Positions 51,110-60,577 of a stretch of 64,000 nt of DNA are shown piece after piece. The DNA comes from Flavobacterium agrisoli (GTDB lineage: Bacteria; Bacteroidota; Bacteroidia; Flavobacteriales; Flavobacteriaceae). The notes beneath the pieces are model-generated. The model was given only the letters and a program-made list of their open reading frames with translations. It was not told the DNA's origin and did not search any database. The stretch spans positions 186,001 to 250,000 of the forward strand of contig NZ_JAEHFV010000005.1 of NCBI RefSeq assembly GCF_016522065.1, given 5' to 3'. The position numbers and the translations under genes were made by a program. How positions within the stretch are numbered: position 1 is the first letter of the stretch; the number at the start of each line of letters is the position of its first letter.

Positions 51110-52609
51110 TTATTTATAAAACGGATTTTGAACTAATGCTTTGTTAGAATACAGTTCGTAAGTATTGATTGGCAAATAGTGGCTATTTGGATCTTTTAAC
51201 TTATTTACAATAGACTGTTGTTGGTCGGGTGGTGCATTGACCATAGCCATGTCTATCAAAATTTGCAAACGCTCGTAATTGTTTTTTCGGGCGTTGCGCA
51301 ATACATCGTACCAACGTTTTCCTTCGTAAGCAAATTCGCGGGCACGTTCTTCTAAAATATAATCGATTATATCAAACTTATTGGTCACATCTACCGTTTT
51401 GGCCGTAAACTCGATGGCGTTACGAGAGGCACGAATTTCATCGATAATAGCAACCGCTTCTTCCCCTTGACCCAATTCGGCCAAAGCTTCGGCTTTCATT
51501 AACAATACATCGGCATAACGGTATACAAACCAATGTGTATCGGCTGACTCTAATTCTTTTCGAACATCGTTATTCAAACCAACGTATTTGTAAATTTGAT
51601 TGGTTCCTGGCACTAATGAAGCACGTTCTCCTCTAATATCTTTGTTTTCGGCATCGCCATAATCAATTCCGAAAACATCTTCTAACACTGTAGCCGATGC
51701 AATAAATTCGGGTCTTTGCAAGAACATCGTGTAAAATGGCCCTTTGTTTTGAACGGTATATTGAAACTCAAAAATACTTTCGGTTGAATTTCCTACTGCA
51801 AAAACCCTGTTGAACCAAGTGTTGTTTGAAGCTTGTATCAAACTGTATTTACCCGAATTGACTACTTTATCGGCAGCAGTTAAGGCTTCTTGATAATTGC
51901 CTGTCCACAAATACACATCGGTTAAAATGGCGTTGATGGCATCTTTGGTAATTCTTCCGTTGTTCGAGGCTTGGTCGCCATAGGTTTCTACTCCGTATTC
52001 TTCAGCTTGTTTTAAATCTTTAATCACTTGCTCAAAGATTTCGGCTTGTGTATTTTTTGGTAATTGAAAATTGTCCTGATCGCTCAACGACGCATTTAAT
52101 TTTAAAGGCACATCTCTAAAAGTTCTTGCCAAAGTAAAATACAAATATCCTCTAACGGCAAGCGCTTCCGACAAATACTTGTTTAATTGTTCTTGGGTAA
52201 GCGTAGGATCTTCGTTAATTACATCGGGCGCCAAATCTATTACCGTATTACAATAGTTGATGGTTCGGTAAAAAGCGGCCCAACTGGTCAATGAATTAGA
52301 AGCCAAAATATTGGTATTCATAATATCTCTTTCGTCTTCGGTTACGTTAGTTCCGGGCGAAACCATATCGCCACGCAATTCGCCGTACATGAACAAGTAT
52401 TTCGACAAAGGCAAATCGCCCACTCCAGGAGGTGAATTTAACATTGATGAATAAATTCCAATCACGGCAGCACGAACATCCTCTTTTGTTTTCCAGAATT
52501 CCTCACGAATAATTCCGTCTTGCGGACGCAAATCCAGGTAATCGTCGCAAGAGCTAGCGGTAATGCTCATCACAATCAAGGCTAGTAGTATTTTTATTTT
52601 AGTTTGCAT
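51110..52609 (-). CDS. SusD/RagB-family outer-membrane nutrient-binding lipoprotein
   Basis: A 499-residue SusD-type lipoprotein with signal ending MSITASSCDDYLDLRPQDG (Cys near residue 20). The N-terminal SusD-like region contains the TPR helices (ALAVRGYLYFTLARTF, INAILTDVYLWTGNYQEAL at about 145-230). The C-terminal domain includes YRYADVLLMKAEALAELGQGEEAV, EERAREFAYEGKRWYDVLRNARKN and the terminal SKNxxLxQNPxYK-like YSNKALVQNPFYK. Length is typical. It is paired with the SusC gene 18 bases upstream and followed by two FAS1 genes. Confidence 0.95.
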   Translation of the reverse strand: MQTKIKILLALIVMSITASSCDDYLDLRPQDGIIREEFWKTKEDVRAAVIGIYSSMLNSPPGVGDLPLSKYLFMYGELRGDMVSPGTNVTEDERDIMNTNILASNSLTSWAAFYRTINYCNTVIDLAPDVINEDPTLTQEQLNKYLSEALAVRGYLYFTLARTFRDVPLKLNASLSDQDNFQLPKNTQAEIFEQVIKDLKQAEEYGVETYGDQASNNGRITKDAINAILTDVYLWTGNYQEALTAADKVVNSGKYSLIQASNNTWFNRVFAVGNSTESIFEFQYTVQNKGPFYTMFLQRPEFIASATVLEDVFGIDYGDAENKDIRGERASLVPGTNQIYKYVGLNNDVRKELESADTHWFVYRYADVLLMKAEALAELGQGEEAVAIIDEIRASRNAIEFTAKTVDVTNKFDIIDYILEERAREFAYEGKRWYDVLRNARKNNYERLQILIDMAMVNAPPDQQQSIVNKLKDPNSHYLPINTYELYSNKALVQNPFYK

Positions 52610-52627
52610 ATCTAAGTGTATTTTGTA

Positions 52628-55600
52628 TTAAAAACGAACCGAAACTCCAAAAGTAATGCGTCGGGTTGGTGGGGTCATCGAGTAATCAATGGCAATGGCA
52701 AATGGATCGCCTCCTTTCATGTTTACCTCAGGATCTTGTCCTTTGTATTTTGTTAAAGTGAAAATATTATCTCCGATTAAAGTAAAGTTCAAATCTTCTA
52801 ATCTCAATTTTTTCAAGAACTCTTTAGCCACAAAATAAGTAAACGAAACCGAACGCAAACGCAAGAACGAAGCATCTTCTACATAACGATCAGAACCCAA
52901 CCAGTTGTAACCTGCTCCGTAAACCGCTCTTGGCATATCGGTTACATCGCCTGGATTTCTCCATCTTGATAAAACCGCTGTACTTTGATTGTTCCAGCCA
53001 TACATATTGGTGGTGTTCATGTCGGTACCGTTTACAATGTCGTAATTCATACGATAGGTAAAAAACAAGGTCATTTTATAACGGTTGTTGTAGCTTACTG
53101 TTGGCCCAAAACCTCCGGTAATTTTTGGACTACTATTCCCTAAATACACCACGTCGCGGCTGTCAATATTTCCGTCGTGGTTGATGTCTTCGTAAATAGC
53201 ATCTCCCGGTTGAAACACATAATCGGTATTTGGATAATTAAATCGCATAAATACTTCTTGCCCATTTGGTCCTACGATTACATTTCCGTTTACATCGCGC
53301 GCTTTGGTTGCTTCTAAATCAGAATACACGCCTTTGAAACGGTATCCATAAAACGACCCAAACGGATTGTTAACTTGAAGGAATCTTTTGTACTCTCCGT
53401 TACGGTCGGTGTTTCCGCTTTCGCTAGGATAATATTCGGATATTTCTTTAATCATGTTCTGGTTTCCAGAAATATTGAAGTTAAAATCCACTTTCCATTT
53501 TCCTGATTTATATGGCGTAGTGTACAATCCGATTTCCCAACCTTGGTTTTGCATACTACCCGCATTTTGGTCTATTTGATTGTAACCGGTTGTGGTTGGA
53601 ATGTCAAGATCTTCAAAAATCATGTTTTTAGTGGTGTTTCTGTAAAAATCAACATCCAACATCACGCGTTTGTCAAACATTTGCAAGTTGAAACCCAAGT
53701 TGGTTCCTACTAAGGTTTCCCAACGGAAATTACTCAGCTCAATATTAGCCGGAAAAATACCGTTCAAGTCTAAATAAGTCGTACTAAAATTGGTATACCT
53801 GTTAAAGAAGAGGTAATCATAACGAGGCGCTCTACCCGATTGCCCGTAACTCATACGCACACTTAAATCGTCTACAAATTTTACATCTCTCATAAACGAT
53901 TCGCCCGAAACCCTCCAACGAGTTGATACCGAAGGAAACAAACCATAGCGGTTTTCAGGTCCGAATTTTGAGTTTCCATCACCACGTAAACCTACGTTTA
54001 CAATATAACGATCTAACAAACTGTACTGCGCACTCAATAAAGCGCCCACACTACGTGCTTGTGTATTAGAGGTGTACAGGTCCCCATTTTGCGTTCGGGA
54101 AGGAACCGAAGGATCGGTTAACTCTGGCGAAGCCGAATTTGAGGTCATAGCACCGTGTCGTGTATATCTAAAATCATTTGTTTGCAACGATAAAATAGTT
54201 TGCAACGAATGTTTTTCGCCCAAATTTGGAGTATAAACAAAATTGGTTTTAGTCAATATATTAGATGTATCGGTATCCACATCAGAAGCAAGGTTTACAA
54301 CGGTTTCGGTAAACGGTCTTCCGGTAGCTGTTTGCGGTAAAAACGATTTCGATTTGGTACTGTTAAAATCAAATTGCAAATCAAAAGTCGAAATAAAGCG
54401 ATTCGGTACAATATCCACTTTTACATTAAAGTGCGGCACGATACGATCTTGCACTTGGTTATTAGTGGCAAATTCAGCCATCGCTACCGGGTTGTAACTA
54501 TCCGGGTATAAACCTTGAATATTTTGAGCCGGCGTAAAATAATTGGGTGTTAAATTCCCCATTTCATCGTATTCAAAAATACTCATGTTGGGCATTTTGC
54601 TGTACGCTACACTTCGCATACGGTCTTTATCTTTTGCGTTAAAGTTGTTTACGTAATTTCTGTCGGTATCGGTATGGGTATAAGCGATATCGGTTTTAAA
54701 TCGAATACGATCCGAAACCACATAATCCAAGTTCAAACGGGCATTCATCCTTTCTAATCCGGTTCCTTTGGTAACTCCTTTTGAGTTGTAATATCCTACC
54801 GAACTAAAATAACGTGCTTTTTGACCTCCCCCTTGAATAGACAAGTTGTGATCGCCTGTTGTTCCGGTTTGGGTGATGGCACCAATCCAATCGGTATTTT
54901 GTCCGTAGTTTTTATAGTTGTAAACATCCAACGGATCGTACTGAAATTCTTTTACTGTATACGTATTCAACGGCACACCGTTACGATTCATGTATTCTTC
55001 TGGAATTAATTGCGAATATTGATCACCGCTTAACATAGGGATGGTTTTTGGCAATTTAGAATAAGAACCTCTAAAGGTATAGGTAATTTTTGGCGCTCCT
55101 ACCGAACCACGTTTGGTGGTAATTAACAACACCCCGCTGGCAGCACGAGAACCCCAAACGGCAGTTGCGGCCGCGTCTTTTAAAACCGTAATACTCTCAA
55201 TATCGGTAGGCGCAATGTTTAACAAAGCCGAATAACTTTGCTCATCGGCAGTACCAAAGTTAAAATCTTCGGGAACCGAGGTTTCGTATGGCATTCCATC
55301 CACTACAATTAATGGATCTGAAGAACCGGTAATAGAAGAGGTACCACGAATACGAATTTGCATTCCCGCACCTGGATCTCCGCTGGTAGCCGAAATATCA
55401 ACACCAGGCATACGCCCTTGTAAGGCCTCATCAATAGTTGGTGCTTGGGTGTATTGTAAATCGGCAGCGTTTATTGTTACCGCACTAGTGGTACGGTCAC
55501 GATCGGCAATTTTCATCAAACCGTTATCCGACATTTTTTCGTTTTTTACAACTACTTCGGTAAGCGACTCGATGGAGGAAACCAAACTTACTTTGATGGT

Positions 55601-55921
55601 GGTTTTGCCGTTAATCGATATACTTTTGGATTTGTATCCGATGGTCGAAATATATAATTTGTTGTTGGTGTTTTTTACCTGAATGGCAAAATTTCCATCA
55701 ATATCGGTTACTACCCCAGATACGGTTCTGTTATCAGAGTCTTGCTCTACCACCGTGGCTCCTGGAATACTTAAATTATCACTTGCATCAACTACTTGAC
55801 CACGAATCAAGGTTGTTTTATTACTCTGCTGAGCCAGAGTTGGTAAAGCCGCCAGAATAATGAAGGCAAAAGTAAAACCGTATACTATACTTGTAATTTG
55901 TTGTCTCATTTTATTCTGCAT
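52628..55921 (-). CDS. SusC/RagA-family TonB-dependent outer-membrane transporter
   Basis: A 1097-residue TonB-dependent receptor. ATG 55921 overlaps the upstream FAS1 gene by 11 bases; an alternative ATG at 55909 (MRQQITS) avoids overlap. The signal is followed by a carboxypeptidase-regulatory-like domain (about 36-120, IRGQVVDASDNLSIPGATVV) and a TEVVVKNEK segment (about 122-130), which is the usual TonB-box position. The plug shows DEALQGRMPGVDISATSGDPGAG, IRIRGTSSI, DPLIVVDGMPYE and VLKDAAATAVWGSRAASGVLLITTKRG. The barrel ends TRRITFGVSVRF with a C-terminal Phe. It pairs with the SusD 18 bases downstream. Confidence 0.96.
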   Translation of the reverse strand: MQNKMRQQITSIVYGFTFAFIILAALPTLAQQSNKTTLIRGQVVDASDNLSIPGATVVEQDSDNRTVSGVVTDIDGNFAIQVKNTNNKLYISTIGYKSKSISINGKTTIKVSLVSSIESLTEVVVKNEKMSDNGLMKIADRDRTTSAVTINAADLQYTQAPTIDEALQGRMPGVDISATSGDPGAGMQIRIRGTSSITGSSDPLIVVDGMPYETSVPEDFNFGTADEQSYSALLNIAPTDIESITVLKDAAATAVWGSRAASGVLLITTKRGSVGAPKITYTFRGSYSKLPKTIPMLSGDQYSQLIPEEYMNRNGVPLNTYTVKEFQYDPLDVYNYKNYGQNTDWIGAITQTGTTGDHNLSIQGGGQKARYFSSVGYYNSKGVTKGTGLERMNARLNLDYVVSDRIRFKTDIAYTHTDTDRNYVNNFNAKDKDRMRSVAYSKMPNMSIFEYDEMGNLTPNYFTPAQNIQGLYPDSYNPVAMAEFATNNQVQDRIVPHFNVKVDIVPNRFISTFDLQFDFNSTKSKSFLPQTATGRPFTETVVNLASDVDTDTSNILTKTNFVYTPNLGEKHSLQTILSLQTNDFRYTRHGAMTSNSASPELTDPSVPSRTQNGDLYTSNTQARSVGALLSAQYSLLDRYIVNVGLRGDGNSKFGPENRYGLFPSVSTRWRVSGESFMRDVKFVDDLSVRMSYGQSGRAPRYDYLFFNRYTNFSTTYLDLNGIFPANIELSNFRWETLVGTNLGFNLQMFDKRVMLDVDFYRNTTKNMIFEDLDIPTTTGYNQIDQNAGSMQNQGWEIGLYTTPYKSGKWKVDFNFNISGNQNMIKEISEYYPSESGNTDRNGEYKRFLQVNNPFGSFYGYRFKGVYSDLEATKARDVNGNVIVGPNGQEVFMRFNYPNTDYVFQPGDAIYEDINHDGNIDSRDVVYLGNSSPKITGGFGPTVSYNNRYKMTLFFTYRMNYDIVNGTDMNTTNMYGWNNQSTAVLSRWRNPGDVTDMPRAVYGAGYNWLGSDRYVEDASFLRLRSVSFTYFVAKEFLKKLRLEDLNFTLIGDNIFTLTKYKGQDPEVNMKGGDPFAIAIDYSMTPPTRRITFGVSVRF

Positions 55922-58109
55922 ATAAAAGGTAATTATCTATTAAATGAATTAAGGAACGGTCGGCTAAATTGTTGCTTTGCGCTTTAACAAAATTGGCCGA
56001 TCTGTATTGCAAATCTTTAAAAATCAATGTTCCCGGAGTACTTTCTACCTGAACATAGGTTTTATCATCAGCACTACTTTTGCGTAGGGTTTCAAATTGA
56101 CCTACAGTCAATCCATCATCCGAAGCGGTTTTACCATTTAAAATATGAAAACGAATAAAATCTTTAATTAAATCTCTCTCTCCCTCTAATGTTGGGTTAT
56201 TCGAAGCCGGTATCACACCATCTTTAATGGCTTGCGCCATCGCGGCATTATTGGGTATCATAAAAGTATACGAAACACCCAATTCAACCCCTTGAATTTT
56301 ACCTGTTGCTGCATCATACATTGGTGAATTTTTAAGGTAATTGAAGAAAGTAGCATACTGCGATCCCGAAGCTTCGGCTAATCTTTTTATTTTTAAGCCC
56401 ACACCTTCTTCGGTAAAATTCAATACATTATCTACAAAATACGTTCTACCATTTTGTTGGTCTTCGTAACTTAAAATGTTCACTGCATCACCATTACTTT
56501 CGTTTCCGGCTGCATACATTTTGTTGTTTTTCCATTTAATATACTCACCTGGTAAATCCATTTCCCCAGTACGAATAATACCCGAACCCGATAAATTATC
56601 CAACTCGCCTTTTGGTGTTAATACAATTCCGTTATACAAAACGCGACTCAAACGCGATTTTGCAATATTAGCAGCATCGGCAACGCCAGTGGCAGGATTG
56701 GTGTACATCCATTCGGAACGGTTGGTATTGTAGTTAAATCCTAATTTAAGCAACACTTCATCGGAAGGTAAAAACAAGGTCCAACGTGTTTTGATGTTGC
56801 TTATTAATTCTTTAAAACCGGTTCCATCGTTGAACATACGGGTTGCTAAAGTGAATCTCGGGTCTAAGTAAGCCGACGTATACACACTGTAAAACAAGTT
56901 AGAAGCTTGTACTTTGCTACTTCCGTAAAAGATACCATTACTCAATATTTTAGCTTCTTTTATATCCGAATTGAAATCAAAACGAAGGTCTTCGTTTAAA
57001 GCATTTACCGCAGTTACTGCTTTCGAAGGCCAAACGGTATTTTCGACCATGTGTGCATTAACCAAATCTTGAAAAATATATCTTGGTAATACATCAAGAC
57101 TGCTGTAATGTTTCAATAATACCTCATCTCTAAATTTGGCAAAAGCAGTATTATCAGGAACAATCATGGTGTACATATCACTTTGCCCATCGTTATCGGC
57201 TTGCTTTAAATAATTTTCATTATTAGGCGAAAAAGCCAAAGTAGGGTCGTAAAACTTTACATATACATCATCTGATTTTCCAGAGAAATTATGATAGGCC
57301 GTTGTAGCACTTTGAACAAAAGAATATACAACCAAATTCTTTTCCAAAACCTCTCTAAAAAGACTATAATCAGCACCTTGCTCTAAATACTGATCCAAAC
57401 TAACCGGTGGTAGGTTTACTTTATCCACCTCATGAATAATTCCGTTTTCGGCTATAATATCGGCTTCTACCACTTTAGAATCCATGATATTAAATCCGCT
57501 ATAAGTTGCATTAGGATAGAAATAATGAAAATCGTATTCGCTCAAGCTTTTAGCCAAATTATACGCTTCGGTAAAATAAGTGATGTATTTGTTATTGTTA
57601 TCGCCTGCTAAATAGCCTCCGTTTCGGTTTGACGCTACGGTTACGATTTGTTTTCCGTTAATATTTTTGGTTACAAATCCATCATAATAAGCTGTTCTTC
57701 TTCTAAAAGCATTGTCGATTTCCCAACCTATAGCCGACTGATAATCGGACATTTGCTCCTCTCTAAAGGCGTTATATATTAAGGCATAACGAACAATTTT
57801 TGCAGCTGTGACATCGTCTATTTTACTCACATCAGAAACACCGCTTGTTTGAAAATAGTTGGTAAAAGCCTCATCGGTAGGTGCCAACATGGTCCAGTAA
57901 CCCGATTTGCTTAAAATATCCTTATAACCAGCTTTTTCAATTAATTTGGTGAAATTGGTAAAATTACCCTTTGCCTCTAATTGTTGGTAGATGGGATCTT
58001 CAAGATAATCCGGACGACCATAATACTCGTCATAAACATCGCGACTACAACCGACTAAAAAAGCCAAAATAGGTATGGCAAGTAAACAGTAGTGTATTCT
58101 TCTTTTCAT
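55911..58109 (-). CDS. Large fasciclin lipoprotein with four FAS1-like domains
   Basis: A 732-residue predicted surface lipoprotein heading the operon. The signal ends in AFLVGCSRDVYDEYYGRP (Cys near residue 21). Four FAS1-like domains follow: about 45-235 (FTKLIEKAGYKDILSKSGYWTMLAPTDEAF), 240-415 (SLFREVLEKNLVVYSFV ... YTMIVPDNTAFAKF), 420-575 (GFKELISNIKTRWTLFLPSDEVL) and 580-732 (YATFFNYLKNSPMYDAATG ... YTFMIPNNAAMA), the last ending SLIHLIDNYLLYAE. Several carry the second conserved block as NGIIHEVDKV or similar. It should be exposed and may recognise a polymer or another cell. It differs from the other two FAS1 proteins in lacking the C-terminal beta-sandwich. Confidence 0.9.
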   Translation of the reverse strand: MKRRIHYCLLAIPILAFLVGCSRDVYDEYYGRPDYLEDPIYQQLEAKGNFTNFTKLIEKAGYKDILSKSGYWTMLAPTDEAFTNYFQTSGVSDVSKIDDVTAAKIVRYALIYNAFREEQMSDYQSAIGWEIDNAFRRRTAYYDGFVTKNINGKQIVTVASNRNGGYLAGDNNNKYITYFTEAYNLAKSLSEYDFHYFYPNATYSGFNIMDSKVVEADIIAENGIIHEVDKVNLPPVSLDQYLEQGADYSLFREVLEKNLVVYSFVQSATTAYHNFSGKSDDVYVKFYDPTLAFSPNNENYLKQADNDGQSDMYTMIVPDNTAFAKFRDEVLLKHYSSLDVLPRYIFQDLVNAHMVENTVWPSKAVTAVNALNEDLRFDFNSDIKEAKILSNGIFYGSSKVQASNLFYSVYTSAYLDPRFTLATRMFNDGTGFKELISNIKTRWTLFLPSDEVLLKLGFNYNTNRSEWMYTNPATGVADAANIAKSRLSRVLYNGIVLTPKGELDNLSGSGIIRTGEMDLPGEYIKWKNNKMYAAGNESNGDAVNILSYEDQQNGRTYFVDNVLNFTEEGVGLKIKRLAEASGSQYATFFNYLKNSPMYDAATGKIQGVELGVSYTFMIPNNAAMAQAIKDGVIPASNNPTLEGERDLIKDFIRFHILNGKTASDDGLTVGQFETLRKSSADDKTYVQVESTPGTLIFKDLQYRSANFVKAQSNNLADRSLIHLIDNYLLYAE

Positions 58110-58731
58110 AATAAAGTGGGTGGTAAATGTACTTGGTTAGTAACTATTTTAATATTTTGTTAACAGTCAAATATATTTATTCACCTAGGTAGCGGCATCC
58201 TGTGCTATCCTGCATTTTATGAAAAAAATTGTTCTACATAAAAAAAAAGTACATTTTTTTTACATATTACACAATTAAAAAGTAAATATATCACATAATA
58301 AACACAAAAAAGACAACCCATCATTGCAGATTATTAAAAGATTTGTAAACAAGTGTTAAAATTTTTAACTTTTGATGAAGATTAAAAAATTAACCTAAAA
58401 AGGAGAAAAGGGAGAAAAAAGGACAAAAAAATACAGTACAAAATACCTACAAACCACGAGTAAAGTCCATTTAAAGCCATAGAAGCTAATTAAAAAGCAG
58501 CTTTTATCAAGATGACCAACACGTAAAAATGGAAATTTTGCAATCTATTTGCAATCTAAAAGAAAACTAGAAAGAAAAAAAAGAAGCACAATTTAAAGAA
58601 AACCAATTGCCTTTAAATCAAAAAAGCCATCCCTAAAAGGGAAAGCTTTCCATCGGTTTAACTACTAAACCCGCTACGAGTTACAAATTCGTAGCAAACA
58701 ACACAACTAATCTTAGGTACCGTTATGGGGC
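58110..58731. other. Long AT-rich non-coding region upstream of the FAS1/SusCD operon
   Basis: No credible ORF is seen in this stretch. It probably carries the promoter and leader of the operon: a TATATTTG -7-like box on the minus strand (58168-58175) lies 59 bases before the first ATG, but no -33 box is visible. Between 58370 and 58620 the plus strand is very A-rich. GGAAAGCTTTCC (58640-58651) is a perfect 12-bp palindrome and CTACGA/TCGTAG (58674-58679, 58689-58694) a short hairpin. I assign no function to these. Confidence 0.4.
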
Positions 58732-58759
58732 AAAAAAGCCTTTCATTACTGAAAGGCTT
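58732..58759 (-). terminator. Terminator after tRNA-Asp
   Basis: AAGCCTTTCA and TGAAAGGCTT form a perfect stem with a four-base loop, followed by T residues on the minus strand. Confidence 0.9.
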
Positions 58760-58770
58760 CCCCAATATTG

Positions 58771-58844
58771 CGGTCTGGACGGGACTCGAACCCGCGACCC
58801 CATGCGTGACAGGCATGTATTCTAACCAACTGAACTACCAAACC
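58771..58844 (-). tRNA. tRNA-Asp (anticodon GTC)
   Basis: The acceptor GGTTTGG pairs with CCAGACC with one G-T pair. The D arm is TAGTTCAGTTGGTTAGA, the anticodon stem CATGC/GCATG encloses CTGTCAC, giving GTC, and the T arm is GGGTTCGAGTCCC. The discriminator is G and CCA is not encoded. Confidence 0.97.
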
Positions 58845-58907
58845 TCTTCGCTATTACTTCACTTTACTCTTATTTTCATAGGTGTTCAGTGAACTTGTTT
58901 GCGGTTG

Positions 58908-58937
58908 CAAATATAATACAGAATTTTAAATCCGCAA
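58908..58937 (-). promoter_or_regulatory. Promoter of tRNA-Asp
   Basis: On the minus strand TTG (58935-58937) and TATATTTG (58908-58915) are 19 bases apart, the ideal Bacteroidota arrangement; the mature tRNA begins 63 bases downstream. Confidence 0.75.
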
Positions 58938-58975
58938 GCCTTTTTACTATATTTTTTATCAAAAAGAAGTACAAA

Positions 58976-59902
58976 CTAAACAAACGATTGTTTTTCAGTT
59001 AAATACGTCAGCATTATTTTATCAAAATTAGCTCCCACTCGTACCGGAACGTACTTAATATGGTTTTGCGCACAAGTTAAAGCCAGTCTTTTAAAGTATT
59101 GCTGCGTCAAATCCAGGTAATTTTCTTTAATAGTATCTGCAAAAACCGTGATGGATTCGCCCGTTTCTACATCAATAAATTTACGTGGTGTATTATCAAA
59201 ATCGAAATGCAACTCGGTACCCTCGTCAACAACATGAAACAAAACCACTTTATGTTTGCTGTGTTTTAAATGTTGCAGAGCATCAAAAAGTGCCTTTTCC
59301 TCTACCGACTGAAACATATCGGTAAACAACACAATCATGGAACGGCGGTGAATTTTTTCGGCAATTTGATGCAAATAGGTAATCACATCGGTTTGTTTTT
59401 GCTTTCGGGATTCCTGTAACATACCTTCCAAAACACTCAACAACATGCGGTGATGCCGATCACTTCCCTTTTCGGGCGCATAATATTCGTATTGATCCGA
59501 AAAAACGCTCAACCCAACAGCATCGCGTTGTTTTTTTAGAATATTCATTAAAACAGCGGAAGCAAGAACCGAAAATCCTATTTTATTTTCATAAAAATGC
59601 TGATTCGATTGCAAAACCGGATAATGCATCGACGACGAATTGTCTATAATAAGATGGCATCGCAAATTGGTTTCTTCTTCGTAACGCTTGGTATACAACC
59701 TATCGGTTTTGGCAAATAACTTCCAATCTATATGTTTGGTACTTTCGCCAGAATTATACACTTTGTGCTCGGCAAATTCGGCCGAAAAACCATGAAACGG
59801 ACTTTTATGCATACCCGAAATAAATCCCTCGACCACTTGATTGGCTAATACTTCTAAATGTTGAAAACGGGAAACTTTTTCTATTTGCGCGTCTAACTTC
59901 AT
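58976..59902 (-). CDS. DUF58 domain-containing protein (vWA-like)
   Basis: A 308-residue cytoplasmic protein of the DUF58 family, which often works with MoxR AAA ATPases and von Willebrand A proteins. The diagnostic segment is GESTKHIDWKLFAKTDRLYTKRYEEETN (about 52-79). It is followed by a vWA-like fold with LIIDNSSSMHYP, a DxSxS metal-site motif (about 85-96), and SMIVLFTDMFQSVEE (about 192-206). Usually a moxR gene is adjacent, but here it stands between tRNA-Asp and trxA, so any partner lies elsewhere. Function is not known. Confidence 0.9.
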   Translation of the reverse strand: MKLDAQIEKVSRFQHLEVLANQVVEGFISGMHKSPFHGFSAEFAEHKVYNSGESTKHIDWKLFAKTDRLYTKRYEEETNLRCHLIIDNSSSMHYPVLQSNQHFYENKIGFSVLASAVLMNILKKQRDAVGLSVFSDQYEYYAPEKGSDRHHRMLLSVLEGMLQESRKQKQTDVITYLHQIAEKIHRRSMIVLFTDMFQSVEEKALFDALQHLKHSKHKVVLFHVVDEGTELHFDFDNTPRKFIDVETGESITVFADTIKENYLDLTQQYFKRLALTCAQNHIKYVPVRVGANFDKIMLTYLTEKQSFV

Positions 59903-59992
59903 ATTTCAAATGTATTTAAAAAGATTGAAAGATTTGAATATTGAAGGATTGAAACATCACAATTTTTCATTTTATTTCACTTCATAACACAA

Positions 59993-60023
59993 AAAAAGGT
60001 CATCATTTTCATGACAACCTTTT
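59993..60023 (-). terminator. Terminator after trxA
   Basis: AAAAGGTTGTCAT pairs with ATGATGACCTTTT (two G-T pairs) around GAAA on the minus strand, followed by further T residues. Confidence 0.75.
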
Positions 60024-60045
60024 ATTTTTTTTTTTAAATCAAGTA

Positions 60046-60363
60046 TTACAAAAGTGCATCCAAACTATCTGCATACGTTTGTTTTGGAGCAACTCCAACT
60101 TGTTTTCCTACTACTTCTCCTTTATGGAAAACTAACACAGTAGGAATGTTACGCACACCGTATTTTGCAGCAAATTCTTGATTAGCATCTACATCAACTT
60201 TACCTACCACAACTTTACCTTCGTATTCGTTACTCAATTCGTCAATGATTGGTCCAACCATTCTACATGGTCCACACCAAGCTGCCCAAAAATCAACCAT
60301 AACCGGTTTATCTGATTTCAAAACTACTTCATCAAAAGTAGCATCTGTTATTGCTAAAGCCAT
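60046..60363 (-). CDS. trxA: Thioredoxin
   Basis: A 105-residue cytoplasmic thioredoxin, reducing disulfides in ribonucleotide reductase and other proteins with electrons from thioredoxin reductase. The active site is FWAAWCGPCRMVGPI (Cys near residues 30 and 33; Ala replaces the more common Glu or Pro before the Trp). The cis-proline loop is VRNIPTVLVFHKGEVV (about 73-88) and the buried Asp is in VMVDFWA. Length is normal. It is monocistronic, with a terminator after it and a TAAATTTG -7-like box about 55 bases upstream on its strand (60418-60425). Confidence 0.97.
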   Translation of the reverse strand: MALAITDATFDEVVLKSDKPVMVDFWAAWCGPCRMVGPIIDELSNEYEGKVVVGKVDVDANQEFAAKYGVRNIPTVLVFHKGEVVGKQVGVAPKQTYADSLDALL

Positions 60364-60523
60364 ATCTTTTTACTTTTAAAAATTTATAATTGTTATTTAT
60401 TCGAAATAAATACGTAGCAAATTTAGGAATTTAAAATCAATTAAATCCTAATGAAAAATTAGTTTTGACTATAAAAGTATTACAAAAGTCTATATTAACA
60501 TTTTATTAATAGAGCAGTTCATA

Positions 60524-60556
60524 AAAAAAGAGGTTCTCCATGAAAACCTCTTTTTT
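60524..60556 (-). terminator. Terminator after the outer-membrane barrel gene
   Basis: AAGAGGTT and AACCTCTT pair around a nine-base loop, with A and T runs on opposite sides, 22 bases after the stop codon on the minus strand. Confidence 0.85.
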
Positions 60557-60577
60557 AAACTTTAAATTATAATGAGC

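Noticed and set aside
59907..59914. TACATTTG-type promoter box directly before the DUF58 gene
   Set aside because: It lies only four bases from the start codon and would predict a leaderless transcript with no -33 box; chance occurrence is likely in AT-rich DNA.
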